A DNA stretch of 64,000 nt, from contig CAINBI010000005.1 in NCBI GenBank assembly GCA_903846555.1, positions 1 to 64,000 on the forward strand. Reading direction: 5' to 3'. The notes below the pieces were generated by a model. The model ran no database searches, was not told the DNA's origin, and saw only the letters and a program-made list of their open reading frames with translations. Positions 61,301-64,000 of this stretch are shown in pieces. Numbering within the stretch: the stretch's first letter is position 1; each line of letters starts with the position of its first letter. The translations under genes were made by a program, and so were the position numbers. Origin of the DNA: an uncultured Pseudomonadota bacterium (GTDB lineage Bacteria > Pseudomonadota > Gammaproteobacteria > Burkholderiales > Methylophilaceae).

Positions 61301-63105
61301 ACAACATCCACCCGCGTAAACAAGCCGTAGCGGGCAAATCGGTAGTCAACTGCCGTATCACCCTTATAAAGACCCTGACACTGCTCCGCTGGTGGCGATG
61401 TGCTGGTATCTGTAGCCTGAACGCTTGTTTTGCAATAACGCACATAAGCCGGGATGCTGTAAGCCGCATCGGGCGTTGTGGCTAATGTTGAGCTTAATTT
61501 GCAGGTGCTCAATGCTGGGGAATCACAATACTCAATTGGCTGTATCGTGTAGTAATAAGGCTTGGCGTATCTGTAGTACTTTGCAAAAGCAAAAAGATCA
61601 GCCACTGGGTTATCGGTCGAGCGTTTAGGGACGCCGTTTTGATGCGCAATATTTATTTCATAAAAATTGGTTTTTGAAGAGCTTGATGTACCACCATCTG
61701 TTTGGCCAGGGTAGGGGTACGGATAGCGCGGTGAAGTATTACTCAAGCTGCTGGTATTGTCTGGCGTATTGCGCTTGCAGTGGCTAGATTCATGCCATAA
61801 CCTGTCACTGATAAAGCCTGCTGGCGTATTCATCGTATCACAATAGACCGTTTCCACCCAACCCTCCCTTAAGGTATTTGGCGAATCGAATGGTGCAAAC
61901 TTCGCAGTATCCTGCCATCTTTCTGGCTCACCATTAGCAAGCAGCATACTGCCATATGGACTTACTTTACTCCAGTCGCTTGTATAGCTCCTTGTCATAG
62001 ACGGCAACCTATTATCTGGAGATAGCTTGCCTAGACCGACTTTTTTTGGGCTTGGTGGCGGCACGTACTCAACACTAGGGTCGTAGAACAAAGGCTCCAC
62101 CTTTGCCGCCATTCTCGGTGGCTCTTGCATGCAATAATTATATTCGGAAGAGTTACCTATTTGGGCTTCTAACAATTGCTCCGCACTAAAAGACCCCGTA
62201 GTCGGCGTGCCGACACCGGCTGCGACATCGAGTTCTATGATATACTCGGGCGTACATATCATGGGTTCATTCAATTGATCCAAAGGGTCATACCAGAAAC
62301 AAACATTTGGGTTTGTACTGCCAGGAGACGTGAGTTTCACACCATTCGTTGTATTAGGAGTATTAGCTGGAGCTGGGAGATCGCAAGTACAAGCTGGTAT
62401 TGGTGGGTCTGTGTATGGTGTACCTAGAGAGTAGCCAGCACAGTAGGGAAGACCGACGGTAACGGTGATGGGAAGATCGCTGCGACTGCAACGGTTAATA
62501 TAACCTCTTTTGGCCACGTACTTACCAGAAAATTCGGGATTGCCTGGTACAACGAAATTCACAGAAAAGCCCTTATAAATAGAGGGGGGGTTTATTTTCG
62601 TGGTGATGGTGAGCACCGTGTTCGGGTTGTTAGGTTTTTCGAGTGTTGGCCCACGAGTAATAGTGTTAATGAAGTAGCCACTTGAATTTGTCCCCATTTT
62701 ACACTGCCCAAAACCATTTAAGGCATCGTTTGCTGAATCCAAAGCCATACTGAATGAAGTATCCAACACAAACATTATGTTAGGTTTAACCGTCTCATTC
62801 GAGGCACTCAGCGGCTTGGTGGCTAGCACTGGTGCGGCTGCCAAGCTATAGGCTGAAAACAAGGCCAGCGAGGCGAACAACCCCGCTGCTAAAGCAGTTT
62901 TGACGCCAGTGTTACGGCCAAATTGCGTGGTGGCGTGTAAATTGCATGAACACACCGTGATGCGCTTTGGCGTCGGCCGCAGTCTATTGGCTTTAAAAAC
63001 CAGCTGTTTAAATTGTTTTAATAAGCTTTGCATCACGCGGCTCCCACTATCAATGAATATGAATGTTAATAAACGATGAATGTTAATAAACGAAGGCTTG
63101 TACAT
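58393..63105 (-). CDS. pilY1: Type IV pilus tip/biogenesis protein PilY1
   Basis: vWA-like MIDAS [22 protein letters not shown] calcium-like loop, C-terminal beta-propeller ([26 protein letters not shown]); start could be MQSLLKQFK at ~63033. Confidence 0.94.
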   Translation of the reverse strand: [1570 protein letters not shown]

Positions 63106-63727
63106 AACTCACGGTATTTTTACCATCCACCACCTTGGCGGTCACGCGGTAAAACACGGTAGGTATTTCTGGGCATAACTTACTTTGATTCTTCTCGCTT
63201 ACGTTATTTGAACAACCCGAGTCAACCGATGGGCCAGATAAGCAATAGGTGGGAGTGCCTGCGTTTGGAGCGCCCACTACTTGACACATGCGCTGCACCA
63301 CATAGCTAACGATGTTACCTTGGTCGTCTGCGGCGAGACTAACCTTACGGCCACTATCTACCTGTGCTTGAGCATCTAAAAGTGACGTTGCGTAATAACC
63401 ATCGTCAAGGCTGTCAGCCGCTAATAAAGCTGAATGAGTATTAACCCAGGTCAGCGCGGCCTCTACCCCGCGATCTGCGGACAACATGGTGGACTGCTTA
63501 AACGATAAATTTGCCGCAATCATGCTATTGCTATCTACCGAGCGGATTAAGGCAACCGCCGCAAGCGACATGACCACCAAGGCAATGAGCGCAAAAAATA
63601 ACACCACCCCTTGCTGCGGGCGCTGTGATGGCTGGCATTGTGATGGCTGGCGCTGTGATGGCTGAGCCATGGCTATTGCACGCAATCTACGGTTTAGTTT
63701 TACGCTCATAAACGCGACCTTGTCCAA
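63083..63727 (-). CDS. pilX: Minor pilin PilX
   Basis: QQGVVLFFALIALVVMSLAAVALIRSVDSNSMIAANLSFKQ; upstream of pilY1. Confidence 0.9.
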   Translation of the reverse strand: MDKVAFMSVKLNRRLRAIAMAQPSQRQPSQCQPSQRPQQGVVLFFALIALVVMSLAAVALIRSVDSNSMIAANLSFKQSTMLSADRGVEAALTWVNTHSALLAADSLDDGYYATSLLDAQAQVDSGRKVSLAADDQGNIVSYVVQRMCQVVGAPNAGTPTYCLSGPSVDSGCSNNVSEKNQSKLCPEIPTVFYRVTAKVVDGKNTVSYVQAFVY

Positions 63728-64000
63728 ATGATGTTACGCAAAGGGATAATGGTTTCATAGACTTTGTATCTGTAATGATCCCAGTCAGTGATATTAGATA
63801 AATCAATCTCTGGAGCGGATGATGCATTAACCGGGCTGGCTGAGGTGGCATCCCAGGCACAAAGTCCAGTAGGGTTAGCCGCGCTTACAGAAGTACACGC
63901 TTTAGACACCACAGTTTTCTCAAGCAAGCTATTACGCGCCACCACTGCCACACGCACCGCTTTAATACACCCACGCTGTGCTGTAGTGGCATCGCATACG
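63706..64000 (-). CDS. pilW: Minor pilin PilW, C-terminal fragment (continues beyond window)
   Basis: Frame stays open to the edge; GCIKAVRVAVVARNSLLEKT...YRYKVYETIIPLRNIIW; overlaps pilX start. Confidence 0.85.
   Translation of the reverse strand, partial: VCDATTAQRGCIKAVRVAVVARNSLLEKTVVSKACTSVSAANPTGLCAWDATSASPVNASSAPEIDLSNITDWDHYRYKVYETIIPLRNIIWTRSRL

Overview
This is a 64 kb stretch of chromosome from an AT-rich betaproteobacterium. Gene order plus a hexulose-6-phosphate synthase gene suggest a methylotroph, probably Methylophilaceae; that placement is inference. Most of the window is conserved core genome: the tRNA-Thr/Tyr/Gly/Thr-tuf cluster, sspBA, cytochrome bc1 (petABC), nif3-htrA, tatABC, a long murA-his-hinT locus, mla genes, ccs (ResB/CcsB), topA, pepA-holC, lptFG, pilSR, an RND efflux pair and a pilWXY1 cluster running off the right edge. 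No prophage, CRISPR array, IS transposase or classical defence island was seen. The most interesting items are: (1) a hexulose-6-phosphate synthase placed between hisC and hisB, with a predicted C-terminal transmembrane helix and an Ala/Pro/Glu-rich tail; (2) a 41-bp dispersed intergenic element, three copies, whose stems show compensatory changes; (3) a REP-containing composite repeat present as two inverted copies flanking a ~6.1 kb exchanger/ampD/RND module; (4) two uncharacterised proteins with exact-period helical repeats (38 aa and 18 aa); (5) an orphan membrane histidine kinase divergent from an orphan prepilin-like gene; (6) C8 and C7 homopolymers in tatC and pilY1. All calls come from reading the sequence and the supplied ORF track; no database search was run.
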